A stretch of 62,408 nt of DNA from Bacteroidales bacterium. GTDB lineage: Bacteria > Bacteroidota > Bacteroidia > Bacteroidales > Lentimicrobiaceae. Positions 53,313 through 60,659 of this stretch are shown one piece after another. The stretch covers positions 1 through 62,408 of the forward strand of contig JAGXGB010000079.1 of NCBI GenBank assembly GCA_024636955.1. The letters run 5' to 3'. Under the pieces are notes generated by a model. That model did no database searches and was not told where the DNA came from. It worked only from the letters and a program-made list of their open reading frames with translations. Numbering within the stretch: position 1 is the first letter of the stretch; each line of letters starts with the position of its first letter. A program made the translations under genes and the position numbers.

Positions 53313-53954
53313 CTATTTTCCCCAGCCTTCAGGGTTTTCACGCCACTTCACCAATGAGAGTTTATCAGACTCCTTGATATACTTCATATCCAGGGCATAC
53401 TTTATAAGGTGATCATAATCGGTAAGGGTATAAAGAGAACAATTTGCTTCCTTAAAGCTCTTTGCCGCTGATTCAAGGCCGTATGTAAAAATGGCAACCA
53501 TACCTTTTACGTTGCAGCCTGCGTCGCGCAATGCTTTAACTGCTGCAAGGCTACTCTGACCGGTTGAAACAAGGTCTTCAACAATCACAACTGATTGACC
53601 TGATTCAGCTACTCCCTCTATTTGATTTGACATGCCATGCTCCTTCTTGCTTGACCTTACATAGACAAATGGAAGGCCCATGTCCTGGGCAACCAGAACA
53701 CCATGTGCAATTGCGCCAGTAGCAACACCGGCAATAAGATCAAGTTCTCCAAATTCCTCTCTTATGAGTTTGGAGAATTCCTGACGTATGTAAGTTCTTA
53801 TCTTTGGATAAGATAGAATTTTACGGTTATCACAATATATAGGTGATTTAATTCCTGAACTCCATGTGAATGGATTATTATTGTCTAACTTTATTGCCTT
53901 AATTTGCAATAGAAATTCCGCTGTCTCAAGCGCGATAGTATCATTATTACTCAT
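53313..53954 (-). CDS. pyrE: Orotate phosphoribosyltransferase
   Basis: Makes OMP from orotate and PRPP in pyrimidine synthesis. The 213-residue protein shows the PRPP-binding motif VVIVEDLVSTGQSSLAAV, the loop RSSKKEHGMSNQIEG and SSGIKSPIYCDNRK near the N-terminus. I use the ATG at 53954 (MSNNDTIALE); the longer frame would run into the divergent NUDIX gene. A -7 box lies 4 nt before this ATG. Confidence 0.96.
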   Translation of the reverse strand: MSNNDTIALETAEFLLQIKAIKLDNNNPFTWSSGIKSPIYCDNRKILSYPKIRTYIRQEFSKLIREEFGELDLIAGVATGAIAHGVLVAQDMGLPFVYVRSSKKEHGMSNQIEGVAESGQSVVIVEDLVSTGQSSLAAVKALRDAGCNVKGMVAIFTYGLESAAKSFKEANCSLYTLTDYDHLIKYALDMKYIKESDKLSLVKWRENPEGWGK

Positions 53955-53958
53955 GCAG

Positions 53959-53966
53959 CAAATGTA
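53959..53966 (-). promoter_or_regulatory. -7 box of pyrE (predicted leaderless), inside the NUDIX start
   Basis: The minus strand reads TACATTTG. It ends 4 nt before the pyrE ATG and overlaps the ATG of the divergent NUDIX gene at 53962. Confidence 0.6.
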
Positions 53967-54570
53967 CAAAGTTTTTATTTTCGACAAACTAATAATACTG
54001 TCAAACGAACCGGTATTAAGTGCAAAATATAAAACCGTGCAACAAATTGAAGTTGCTTCTAAAAAAGCAATCAAAGAAGCCTACAGTAATTTCGTCAATA
54101 AACCGGGTGACCATATTTTAATAATATATAACAACGAAAGCGTAAAAAGATTGCTTGATGAGTTTATTTCTTTATTCTGGTATGTAGAAGCAGCAGGCGG
54201 AATGGTTTACAATGCGAAAGGAGAGCGACTTTTTATTTACAGGTTTGGCAAATGGGATCTGCCTAAGGGCAAGATTGAGAAGAACGAGTCGCATCAGCAG
54301 GCAGCAGTAAGGGAAGTTCAGGAAGAAACTGGTTTACTGGAAGTTAGCATTGTAGAGGAACTGCCCTCAACATTCCACATCTTTGACCACAAAGGAAAGA
54401 AAGTGCTGAAACGCACCTATTGGTATAAAATGATCTACGCCGGACAAACCGAACCAAGGCCTCAACTTGAGGAAGAAATTACAGCAGCAATATGGGTATC
54501 AGAGGCTGAGATTGACAAGGTTTACACAAACACTTATTCGTCACTAAAGCCATTGATTATTGAGGAATAA
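53962..54570 (+). CDS. NUDIX hydrolase
   Basis: A 202-residue protein with a ~75-residue N-terminal extension of unknown fold, then a NUDIX domain from about residue 78 (VEAAGGMVYNAKGERLFIYR). The Nudix box GKIEKNESHQQAAVREVQEETGL matches GX5EX7REUXEEXGU. The substrate (a nucleoside-diphosphate-linked compound) cannot be told. The start is probably the ATG at 53962; an ATG at 53953 is possible. Its start and that of pyrE are 7 nt apart, so each promoter must overlap the other gene. Confidence 0.93.
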   Translation: MYKVFIFDKLIILSNEPVLSAKYKTVQQIEVASKKAIKEAYSNFVNKPGDHILIIYNNESVKRLLDEFISLFWYVEAAGGMVYNAKGERLFIYRFGKWDLPKGKIEKNESHQQAAVREVQEETGLLEVSIVEELPSTFHIFDHKGKKVLKRTYWYKMIYAGQTEPRPQLEEEITAAIWVSEAEIDKVYTNTYSSLKPLIIEE

Positions 54571-54571
54571 T

Positions 54572-55057
54572 TCAACCTTTAGCCTTTAGCCTTTTTTCCG
54601 GAAGCTTAACTTTAGTCGGAATAAAAACACTAACATCCCCCCCATTCTTGTATATATCGCGTACAATCGAGGAGTTGATGGAAGTGTATTCGGGGGTAGT
54701 AAGCAGGAATATAGTTTCAATGAAGGGATACATTTTTTTATTTACCTGGCCTACTGTTCTTTCAAACTCAAAATCTGCTGAAGTTCTCAGACCTCTGAGG
54801 ATATACTGTGCATCTATCTTCCTGCAATAGTCAACAGTTAATCCGGAGTAATAGTCAACATGAACGGTGTCGCAATCATCAAAGGTTTGCTTTATCCAGT
54901 TCATTCGATCTTCGAGAGAGAATTGGTTTTTCTTTTCGATATTCTGGCCAACGGCAATAATGATTTCATCGAACAGAGGAATTGCTCTTCTGATGATATT
55001 TTCATGGCCAAGCGTGATTGGATCAAACGACCCCGGGAAAACAGCCCTCTTAAACAT
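54572..55057 (-). CDS. coaD: Pantetheine-phosphate adenylyltransferase
   Basis: Catalyses the penultimate step of coenzyme A synthesis. The 161-residue protein has AVFPGSFDPITLGHENII (the T/HxGH nucleotidyltransferase motif) and LRTSADFEFERTVGQVNKKMYP. ISSSIVRD-like SINSSIVRDIYKNGG is also present. Its last residues (EKRLKAKG) and stop codon are encoded by a TTTAGCC heptamer array (54575-54596), so the C-terminus is repeat-derived. It is 8 bp after rsmD. Confidence 0.97.
   Translation of the reverse strand: MFKRAVFPGSFDPITLGHENIIRRAIPLFDEIIIAVGQNIEKKNQFSLEDRMNWIKQTFDDCDTVHVDYYSGLTVDYCRKIDAQYILRGLRTSADFEFERTVGQVNKKMYPFIETIFLLTTPEYTSINSSIVRDIYKNGGDVSVFIPTKVKLPEKRLKAKG
54575..54596. repeat. TTTAGCC heptamers at the coaD 3' end
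   Basis: ACCTTTAGCCTTTAGCCTTT lies between the NUDIX and coaD stop codons and inside the coaD reading frame. Confidence 0.8.
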
Positions 55058-55065
55058 GTTATCTA

Positions 55066-55599
55066 TTATTTAGTAAAGATACTAAAATTAACACTTCCAT
55101 ATCTCCTTTGCTGTGAAAAGCCGGGTGATTGAGTGTAGTTTGATTTACCGGAGTGTTCAATAATCAACCAGCCACCTTCACGGAGCAGATTACGTTCTTT
55201 CACAATTACCGGAATCCTGTCGACACCTTCAAGATCATAAGGGGGATCGCAGAATATTATATCATAAGTATTTTGAGTATTCTGGAGGAAACGGAATGCA
55301 TCAGACCTGAATGAAAGTATCTCTTCGAAGCCCAGTGATTTAGCAGTGCTTCGTATGAAATCAACACAGCGGAGTTCAGTATCAATACTGGTTACACCTA
55401 ATGCGCCACGTGAAGCGAACTCATAGGAGATATTACCTGTACCTGCAAACAGATCAAGTACAACCACATCATCCAAATCAAAATGATTGACCATGATGTT
55501 GAATATAGCTTCTTTGGCCATATCGGTGGTAGGTCGTACGGGTAGGTTCTTGGGTGCCTTTATCTGTCTGCTCCTGTGTGATCCGCTTACAATTCGCAT
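55066..55599 (-). CDS. rsmD: 16S rRNA (guanine966-N2)-methyltransferase
   Basis: Methylates G966 of 16S rRNA. The 177-residue protein has MRIVSGSHRSRQIKAPKNLPVRPTTDMAKEAIFNI at its start, motif I VLDLFAGTGNISYE and the catalytic IIFCDPPYDL. It overlaps DUF3822 by 13 nt and precedes coaD by 8 bp, the usual DUF3822-rsmD-coaD order. Confidence 0.97.
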   Translation of the reverse strand: MRIVSGSHRSRQIKAPKNLPVRPTTDMAKEAIFNIMVNHFDLDDVVVLDLFAGTGNISYEFASRGALGVTSIDTELRCVDFIRSTAKSLGFEEILSFRSDAFRFLQNTQNTYDIIFCDPPYDLEGVDRIPVIVKERNLLREGGWLIIEHSGKSNYTQSPGFSQQRRYGSVNFSIFTK

Positions 55600-56432
55600 A
55601 ATCTGGGGTTGAAAAGATCAAAATATCTGAATATCTCAACTTCACTAAGTGCATAGCTCAATTGGATATTGTTATGGTAATCTAACACATCAACAGTCCT
55701 GATGTACTTTCTGAGCAGCTTAATAAGGTTTGATTTTTCTAAAATGTTTCCACTCAGCTTTATTTCTACTTTTTCAGCGTTTACTTTTAGCTGATCAATA
55801 ACGAAAATAGCATAGTAAATAATGTCCTCAGGCGATTTGTAATTAAAATTATTGCAGAATATCAGTTTACCTTCCTCTATAAGTAAAATGTCGAAGTTGT
55901 CGTCATGCAGATTTAACAGCATAACCGATTTGCGGCTTCCTTTATATTTTGGAAGGCAATAATTTGAATGCGCAGCTATGCCCGGGAAAATAGTTGCCTC
56001 AGGAAAAAACTCTTCAATAAGCTGAAACCAGGCCATATCAGAGGAGTATACCAGTTTGGCGTCATCTGTTGTAAGATTGCTAACCTTTATTTCCTCATGA
56101 ACAGGCTTTTGATGTACAAAAGAGAAATACTCAGATGTTCTTTCAGGGATATACAATGAGTTTGGGACAATTGTATATTTTGAAGTTGGGACGATGCAAA
56201 CTTTCTTCTGGAATGAATTTCGGAGTAATCCATCACCTGACAGATAACTATAAATATCAGTAATGCCTGCCAGCATAACCGATTGAAAGCCTATGTATTT
56301 CTGGTCAGCGGCATCGTAAATTGAAAAAAAAAGCCCATCCGGTTGAAACCGGATGGACAAATAATACTTTTCACTTAAAGCCTTATCAAATATTCGGTCA
56401 AAATAACTTACTGATGAACGAAGGCCGGTCAT
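55587..56432 (-). CDS. DUF3822 family protein
   Basis: A 281-residue protein of the Bacteroidota-restricted DUF3822 family, nearly always beside rsmD. The alternating strand/helix pattern in two halves (YLSIRFQPDGLFFSIYDAADQKYIGFQS; KSVMLLNLHDDNFDILLIEEGKLIFCNNF) suggests an actin/ASKHA-like fold, which is inference. I use the ATG at 56432; an in-frame TTG at 56447 overlaps the upstream gene. The gene overlaps rsmD by 13 nt. Confidence 0.88.
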   Translation of the reverse strand: MTGLRSSVSYFDRIFDKALSEKYYLSIRFQPDGLFFSIYDAADQKYIGFQSVMLAGITDIYSYLSGDGLLRNSFQKKVCIVPTSKYTIVPNSLYIPERTSEYFSFVHQKPVHEEIKVSNLTTDDAKLVYSSDMAWFQLIEEFFPEATIFPGIAAHSNYCLPKYKGSRKSVMLLNLHDDNFDILLIEEGKLIFCNNFNYKSPEDIIYYAIFVIDQLKVNAEKVEIKLSGNILEKSNLIKLLRKYIRTVDVLDYHNNIQLSYALSEVEIFRYFDLFNPRLCEL

Positions 56433-56437
56433 GGTAA

Positions 56438-57037
56438 TTATTCCCAATTGCCGTCAGTAGAAGCCTCAGTAAGTGAACCCATTTTTATACCGGGATACTT
56501 GTTTATATTCTTCTGACGTTCTGCAAGATTAACAACATACTGGCGATCCATGTCAAAGAGATAGTAATCGTAAGGGATTACAATTTCAATAACGCTTACC
56601 ATAACACCACCCCTATCAATTTTATCAGTTTTCATTTCAAACCTGCGGCCATCAGAGTGTGGAATCACTGCGAGGTCCTCAATTTTGAAGTTAGTTCTTT
56701 TTGAATATAATGAATCGGTAATGTTAATAAAACCAACCGTATCATTAATAGAGCGGGAATAGGTTGTGTCATTTGGATCAGGCACCATTTTTACAACAGG
56801 AATCTTGCCGGTTTTCAGGAAGTCAATCAGCGTATCAAAACTTGCAGTATAAGAATTGTTGAATTGCTTATACAAAGTTTGAGCAGTCCTGATATCCTTC
56901 AAGCGATTAGCAATTTGCGCATTTCTGCGGTTTACTTCATCCTGGAAACGAACAGGTTTCATAATTGATGCATAGAGTACATAGCCCAGTACGATAATCA
57001 CAACTCCCAGTGCTATCTTAATGATTGTGCTTTTCAT
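56438..57037 (-). CDS. Membrane-anchored protein of unknown function
   Basis: A 199-residue protein with one N-terminal membrane helix (IIKIALGVVIIVLGYVLYAS, about residues 4-25), then a helical segment (FQDEVNRRNAQIANRLKDIRTAQTLYKQFNN) and a beta-rich periplasmic part. The single N-terminal helix followed by a RLKDIRTAQ helix is pilin-like in outline, but there is no prepilin cleavage motif. The gene heads the unit ending in coaD and lies 5 bp before DUF3822. I use the ATG at 57037; a -7 box is 20 nt upstream. Confidence 0.75.
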   Translation of the reverse strand: MKSTIIKIALGVVIIVLGYVLYASIMKPVRFQDEVNRRNAQIANRLKDIRTAQTLYKQFNNSYTASFDTLIDFLKTGKIPVVKMVPDPNDTTYSRSINDTVGFINITDSLYSKRTNFKIEDLAVIPHSDGRRFEMKTDKIDRGGVMVSVIEIVIPYDYYLFDMDRQYVVNLAERQKNINKYPGIKMGSLTEASTDGNWE

Positions 57038-57057
57038 AATATTTTTTTTTGCCAATG

Positions 57058-57065
57058 CAAATGTA
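57058..57065 (-). promoter_or_regulatory. -7 box of the DUF3822-rsmD-coaD unit
   Basis: The minus strand reads TACATTTG, 20 nt before the ATG at 57037. Confidence 0.6.
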
Positions 57066-57196
57066 TAATAAATTTTGGATGAATAGACCTCAAAACATGT
57101 TGAAATTAATCATTAAGAATTCTTTTTGAGTAATTAAGTGACTTTGGTTGTTAATTAAATTAGACAGGCGAAAATTATTTTTGGCACGTTATTGGC

Positions 57197-57204
57197 TATA
57201 TTTG
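57197..57204 (+). promoter_or_regulatory. -7 box of the TPR protein gene
   Basis: TATATTTG, 39 nt before the ATG at 57244. Confidence 0.6.
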
Positions 57205-57243
57205 CCATCATTACCAATATATTCAACAAAAAATTAACAAAAG

Positions 57244-58212
57244 ATGAAAATGACAATCAGATCATTAGCCATTCTAATTGCAATGGCTGTTACAATTAAT
57301 TCATTTGCTCAAACAAAAGATGATGCAGTTAACGCTTATAACAAGGCAGTTACTTTAGCAGGTAGTGATCCGCAACAAGCAGTAATTTCAATGAAAGAAG
57401 CTGCTGATATAGCTGCAAAAGTAGGTGTTGAAGCTGATACAATTGGACAAATGGCTCAGCAACAAATTGCAACTCTTCAATATAATTACGCAACTGCGCT
57501 TTATAAAGAGAAGAAAATTGATGAAGCTGTTGAGAATTTTAAAATTGCCAGTGATTATGCTAAGCAATATAATGATGAATCCACTAAGGCTAAGGCTGAT
57601 GACTTGCTTCCAAAATTATACCTTGCAAAGGGTGTAAATGATTATAAAAGTGAAAAATTTGATGCAGCAGTTGAAAGTTACACAAAGGCACTTGAATATG
57701 ACAGTACATTGGCTCGCGCCTGGTTGAATATGGGTTTAGCTTATAAAAAGCAAGACAAGGATGCCGAAATGCGCAACGCTCTTGAAAATGCTGTTAAACA
57801 AGGATTGGCTACCAACGACGAAAAAACTGTTGAAGCTGCACGTAAAACAATGAGTGATGATTTACTTATCACTGCCAACAATGCTTTTAAAAAGAATGAC
57901 TTCAATACTACTGCTGATCTTCTCAGTGAAGCTGTAAAGTATTCTGATAATAATCCTGAAATATATTACCTCTATGCAGTAGCTTTGAATAAACTTGAGA
58001 GGTTTGATGATGCACTTGCCCAGGCTGAAAAAGGTCTTTCGGTTGAAGAAGATGCTGCAGCTAAAAAAGCGCGTTTCCATTTCGAAATTGGAAATGCTCA
58101 GGCAGGTAAAGGTCAAAACGGTGATGCCTGTGCTTCCTATAAGAAAGCTGCAGTTGGTGCATTTGCTGAATCAGCAAATTACCAGATAAAGACTGTTTTG
58201 AAATGTAGTTAA
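57244..58212 (+). CDS. Exported TPR protein
   Basis: A 322-residue periplasmic protein with a signal peptide (SLAILIAMAVTINSFAQ). The rest is helical tetratricopeptide repeats, for example LYLAKGVNDYKSEKFDAAVESYTKALEYDSTLARAWLNMGLAYKKQ and PEIYYLYAVALNKLERFDDALAQAEKGL. Two Cys residues near the C-terminus (GDACASYKK, VLKCS) could form a disulfide. It probably serves as a scaffold for envelope complexes. It is monocistronic, with its own promoter and terminator. Confidence 0.9.
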   Translation: MKMTIRSLAILIAMAVTINSFAQTKDDAVNAYNKAVTLAGSDPQQAVISMKEAADIAAKVGVEADTIGQMAQQQIATLQYNYATALYKEKKIDEAVENFKIASDYAKQYNDESTKAKADDLLPKLYLAKGVNDYKSEKFDAAVESYTKALEYDSTLARAWLNMGLAYKKQDKDAEMRNALENAVKQGLATNDEKTVEAARKTMSDDLLITANNAFKKNDFNTTADLLSEAVKYSDNNPEIYYLYAVALNKLERFDDALAQAEKGLSVEEDAAAKKARFHFEIGNAQAGKGQNGDACASYKKAAVGAFAESANYQIKTVLKCS

Positions 58213-58248
58213 TTTCAATATTTCCTTTAACAAAGGAATATACAAATG

Positions 58249-58284
58249 CCAGGAGGAGGAAAAATATTTTTTCCTCCTCTTTGA
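58249..58284 (+). terminator. Terminator after the TPR protein gene
   Basis: AGGAGGAGGAAAAA / TTTTTTCCTCCTCT (58251-58280) is an almost perfect 12-13 bp stem with an AT-rich loop. Confidence 0.75.
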
Positions 58285-58349
58285 TTCTATAAATCTCTAT
58301 ATGCAACACCTGCTAAAAACCACTTCAAGTTAGCTTCATCTGGTGTTCT

Positions 58350-60659
58350 TTAGAAAGGATAACCTACAGCAATATTCAGAACTATATTTTCCCTTCTCCA
58401 CGAAGGACTTCCAAAATCAATTTCATCAATTACCCACCGTTCATTTTCAGGCAGATAGGGTTTTCGGAGAGGAATACCAAGATCAAACCGTATGAGAAAG
58501 AATGAAAGGTCGAGTCGTAAGCCAACGCCCCCACCTACGGCAATTTCATTGATAAAATCATTGGTCTTGAATTCAGCACCAGGCAGGAATTCATTCGCGC
58601 GCACAAGCCAAACATTTCCGGCGTCAGCAAACAATGCGCCCTTAAGTAAACTAATGATACCAAATCTATATTCAGCATTCAGTTCCAACTTGATATCGCC
58701 TGATTGGTCGAGATAAGCTGAAGAAAGTGAATCAGGTATCCTGTATGAACCCGGCCCTACTGACCGCGGAAGGAATGCACGTATGCTGTTTGAACCTCCG
58801 CTGAAGAACTGCTTGGTATATGGCATTACTCTTGAGTTCCCATAAGGAATACCTGCGCCAAGAATTATCCGGCTAGCCAACTTATTGTTTGCATCGAAAT
58901 TCCTGTAATACCTGAAATCACCTGATAATTTTGAATACTGTGAAAACCGTGTGTTAAAAAGCTTATAAGGACGCTCATCCGTTGATTCCTCTCCGCTAAT
59001 CACCCTGTTGGCAAGAGAAGCAGTATTTCCTGATACATCGAAGTGAACATTTAGAAAATACTGATCACGCTTAGGCAAACCGGTTAAAGTGCTGTAGGTA
59101 TATGAAGCAGTTGATCCGAAAGTAAATTGTTCTTCAAAAGTTCTTCTCAGGTAAGGATTGCGCTGCAGTAACTCCTCAAATGATTCAGAAGTATTACGAA
59201 GTTTAGCATAATTAATAGCAATTGGGTTCACCTCATACTCAGTTCTTTCAGTCCCCTTCCATAGATATCCATATGTAAAATTAAAACCATTCATATCGAA
59301 CAGTTCAACCCTGTGTAGCAGTCTGAATTGGAAGTCGAATTTAGTTTTAGGGACATTTAAGGTATTCTCATGTTTAATTTTAAATGGAGTAAAAAAACGG
59401 GGAGTGACCAATTGAATGCCTGCACCGAGTTCCCATGAATTGAAACCTTTCTGTGGTCCACTCAGTTGCGCTTCGTATGTGCCGTTAAGGCTCAGAATCA
59501 ATAATTCAGCCCCTCGCCAAAGATTTCGATTGATGAAATTTGTGGAGAGTGTAGGCCCGGTATAGTTAGTTGATTTTGAACCGATATCTAAATCAACCTT
59601 TAACGTTTTAGGCAGCAGTTGGGTAAGATTAACTGTGGCATCAAGCATTGCTGAATCGCCAACCAGGGTATCATTAAATTTTACACTCACAAATTTAAAA
59701 ACGCCCATTGCCATAAGTCGGCTAATTGTAAGGTCATGGTTTTTCTTACTATACTTCTCACCTTCGTGAAGCTTTATATACCTCCTGAGGACATTGTGCT
59801 TGAAGTTGCTGGCTCGTTCAATGAAATACAGGTCATGTTCATAAACTGTATCTCTTAACGCTACTCTTGTTTTTCTGGTTAGTGAATACTGCGGCACCAC
59901 ATATATATTATTGAGCCTGAAAACCTTTTTAGCCTTTGATGGGGTATCAGGCTTAACAGTGAGTACAACATTGATTTTGCGCTCACCTACCGTTGTATCC
60001 ATATGATATACCAGGAAATCAGGATTGAAGAAATAATAACCCTGATTCTTCAGTTCATTGTCAATACGGGCCCTTTCATCAATGAGATTGTCAAGGTTAT
60101 ACTGTTTGCCCGTAAAGATAAGTGCTTTAGTTTGGGTTTGCCTGATGGCCGTATTTAAACTGTCAGGTTGCCGTGGGTAAATGATGTCGTTAAACTTGTA
60201 TGGCTCACTTACCGTAGCAGTATACCCAACCTCTGCCTTTCGTTTCTTCACTTTCACTTCATGATCAACCCTGCTTTTGAAATACCCCAGGTTATCAAGC
60301 CTGCTTTTCATAAGGTCACTCATTAAATCAGGGTCAACCTCACTTAAAAGCACCGGCGGTTCTCCTAATTTTGTTTTAAGCCATTTCCTTATTCCTTTAT
60401 CAGCATTTTCACCTGCGATATTATAGAACCAAAGTTTAGGGCGTAGTCCGAGGAATGAGCTATTAGGCTTAGGCCGTGCCACATCATCCAGCTCTGATCT
60501 TATATTTTTCCTTTTTACCGTTTCACGCGGTTGGATGTTAATTGAAGCACCTGTATATAAGTCTTCTCCCGGTGGGAGGTACTTTATATTACTACATCCT
60601 GATACAAAAAGTGCCAGGATGATGATAAGGATGTAAGAGAAATTTTTATTGTTTATCAT
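58350..60659 (-). CDS. tamL: TamL-like lipidated BamA/TamA family outer-membrane protein
   Basis: A 769-residue outer-membrane protein of the Omp85 superfamily. It has a type II signal (lipobox ALFVSGC), periplasmic POTRA-like domains (FNDIIYPRQPDSLN..., VLTVKPDTPSKAKKVFRLNNIYVVPQ) and a 16-strand barrel ending in GYPF. The barrel contains the expected FFSGGSNSIRAFLPRSVGPGSY segment. A lipidated TamA-like protein paired with TamB is the Bacteroidota TamL arrangement, involved in envelope protein/lipid assembly. The start is the ATG at 60659, which overlaps the tamB stop by 14 nt. Confidence 0.93.
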   Translation of the reverse strand: MINNKNFSYILIIILALFVSGCSNIKYLPPGEDLYTGASINIQPRETVKRKNIRSELDDVARPKPNSSFLGLRPKLWFYNIAGENADKGIRKWLKTKLGEPPVLLSEVDPDLMSDLMKSRLDNLGYFKSRVDHEVKVKKRKAEVGYTATVSEPYKFNDIIYPRQPDSLNTAIRQTQTKALIFTGKQYNLDNLIDERARIDNELKNQGYYFFNPDFLVYHMDTTVGERKINVVLTVKPDTPSKAKKVFRLNNIYVVPQYSLTRKTRVALRDTVYEHDLYFIERASNFKHNVLRRYIKLHEGEKYSKKNHDLTISRLMAMGVFKFVSVKFNDTLVGDSAMLDATVNLTQLLPKTLKVDLDIGSKSTNYTGPTLSTNFINRNLWRGAELLILSLNGTYEAQLSGPQKGFNSWELGAGIQLVTPRFFTPFKIKHENTLNVPKTKFDFQFRLLHRVELFDMNGFNFTYGYLWKGTERTEYEVNPIAINYAKLRNTSESFEELLQRNPYLRRTFEEQFTFGSTASYTYSTLTGLPKRDQYFLNVHFDVSGNTASLANRVISGEESTDERPYKLFNTRFSQYSKLSGDFRYYRNFDANNKLASRIILGAGIPYGNSRVMPYTKQFFSGGSNSIRAFLPRSVGPGSYRIPDSLSSAYLDQSGDIKLELNAEYRFGIISLLKGALFADAGNVWLVRANEFLPGAEFKTNDFINEIAVGGGVGLRLDLSFFLIRFDLGIPLRKPYLPENERWVIDEIDFGSPSWRRENIVLNIAVGYPF

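Noticed and set aside
53866..53961. Longer start for the NUDIX protein
   Set aside because: It is antisense to the pyrE N-terminus. The ATG at 53962 fits.
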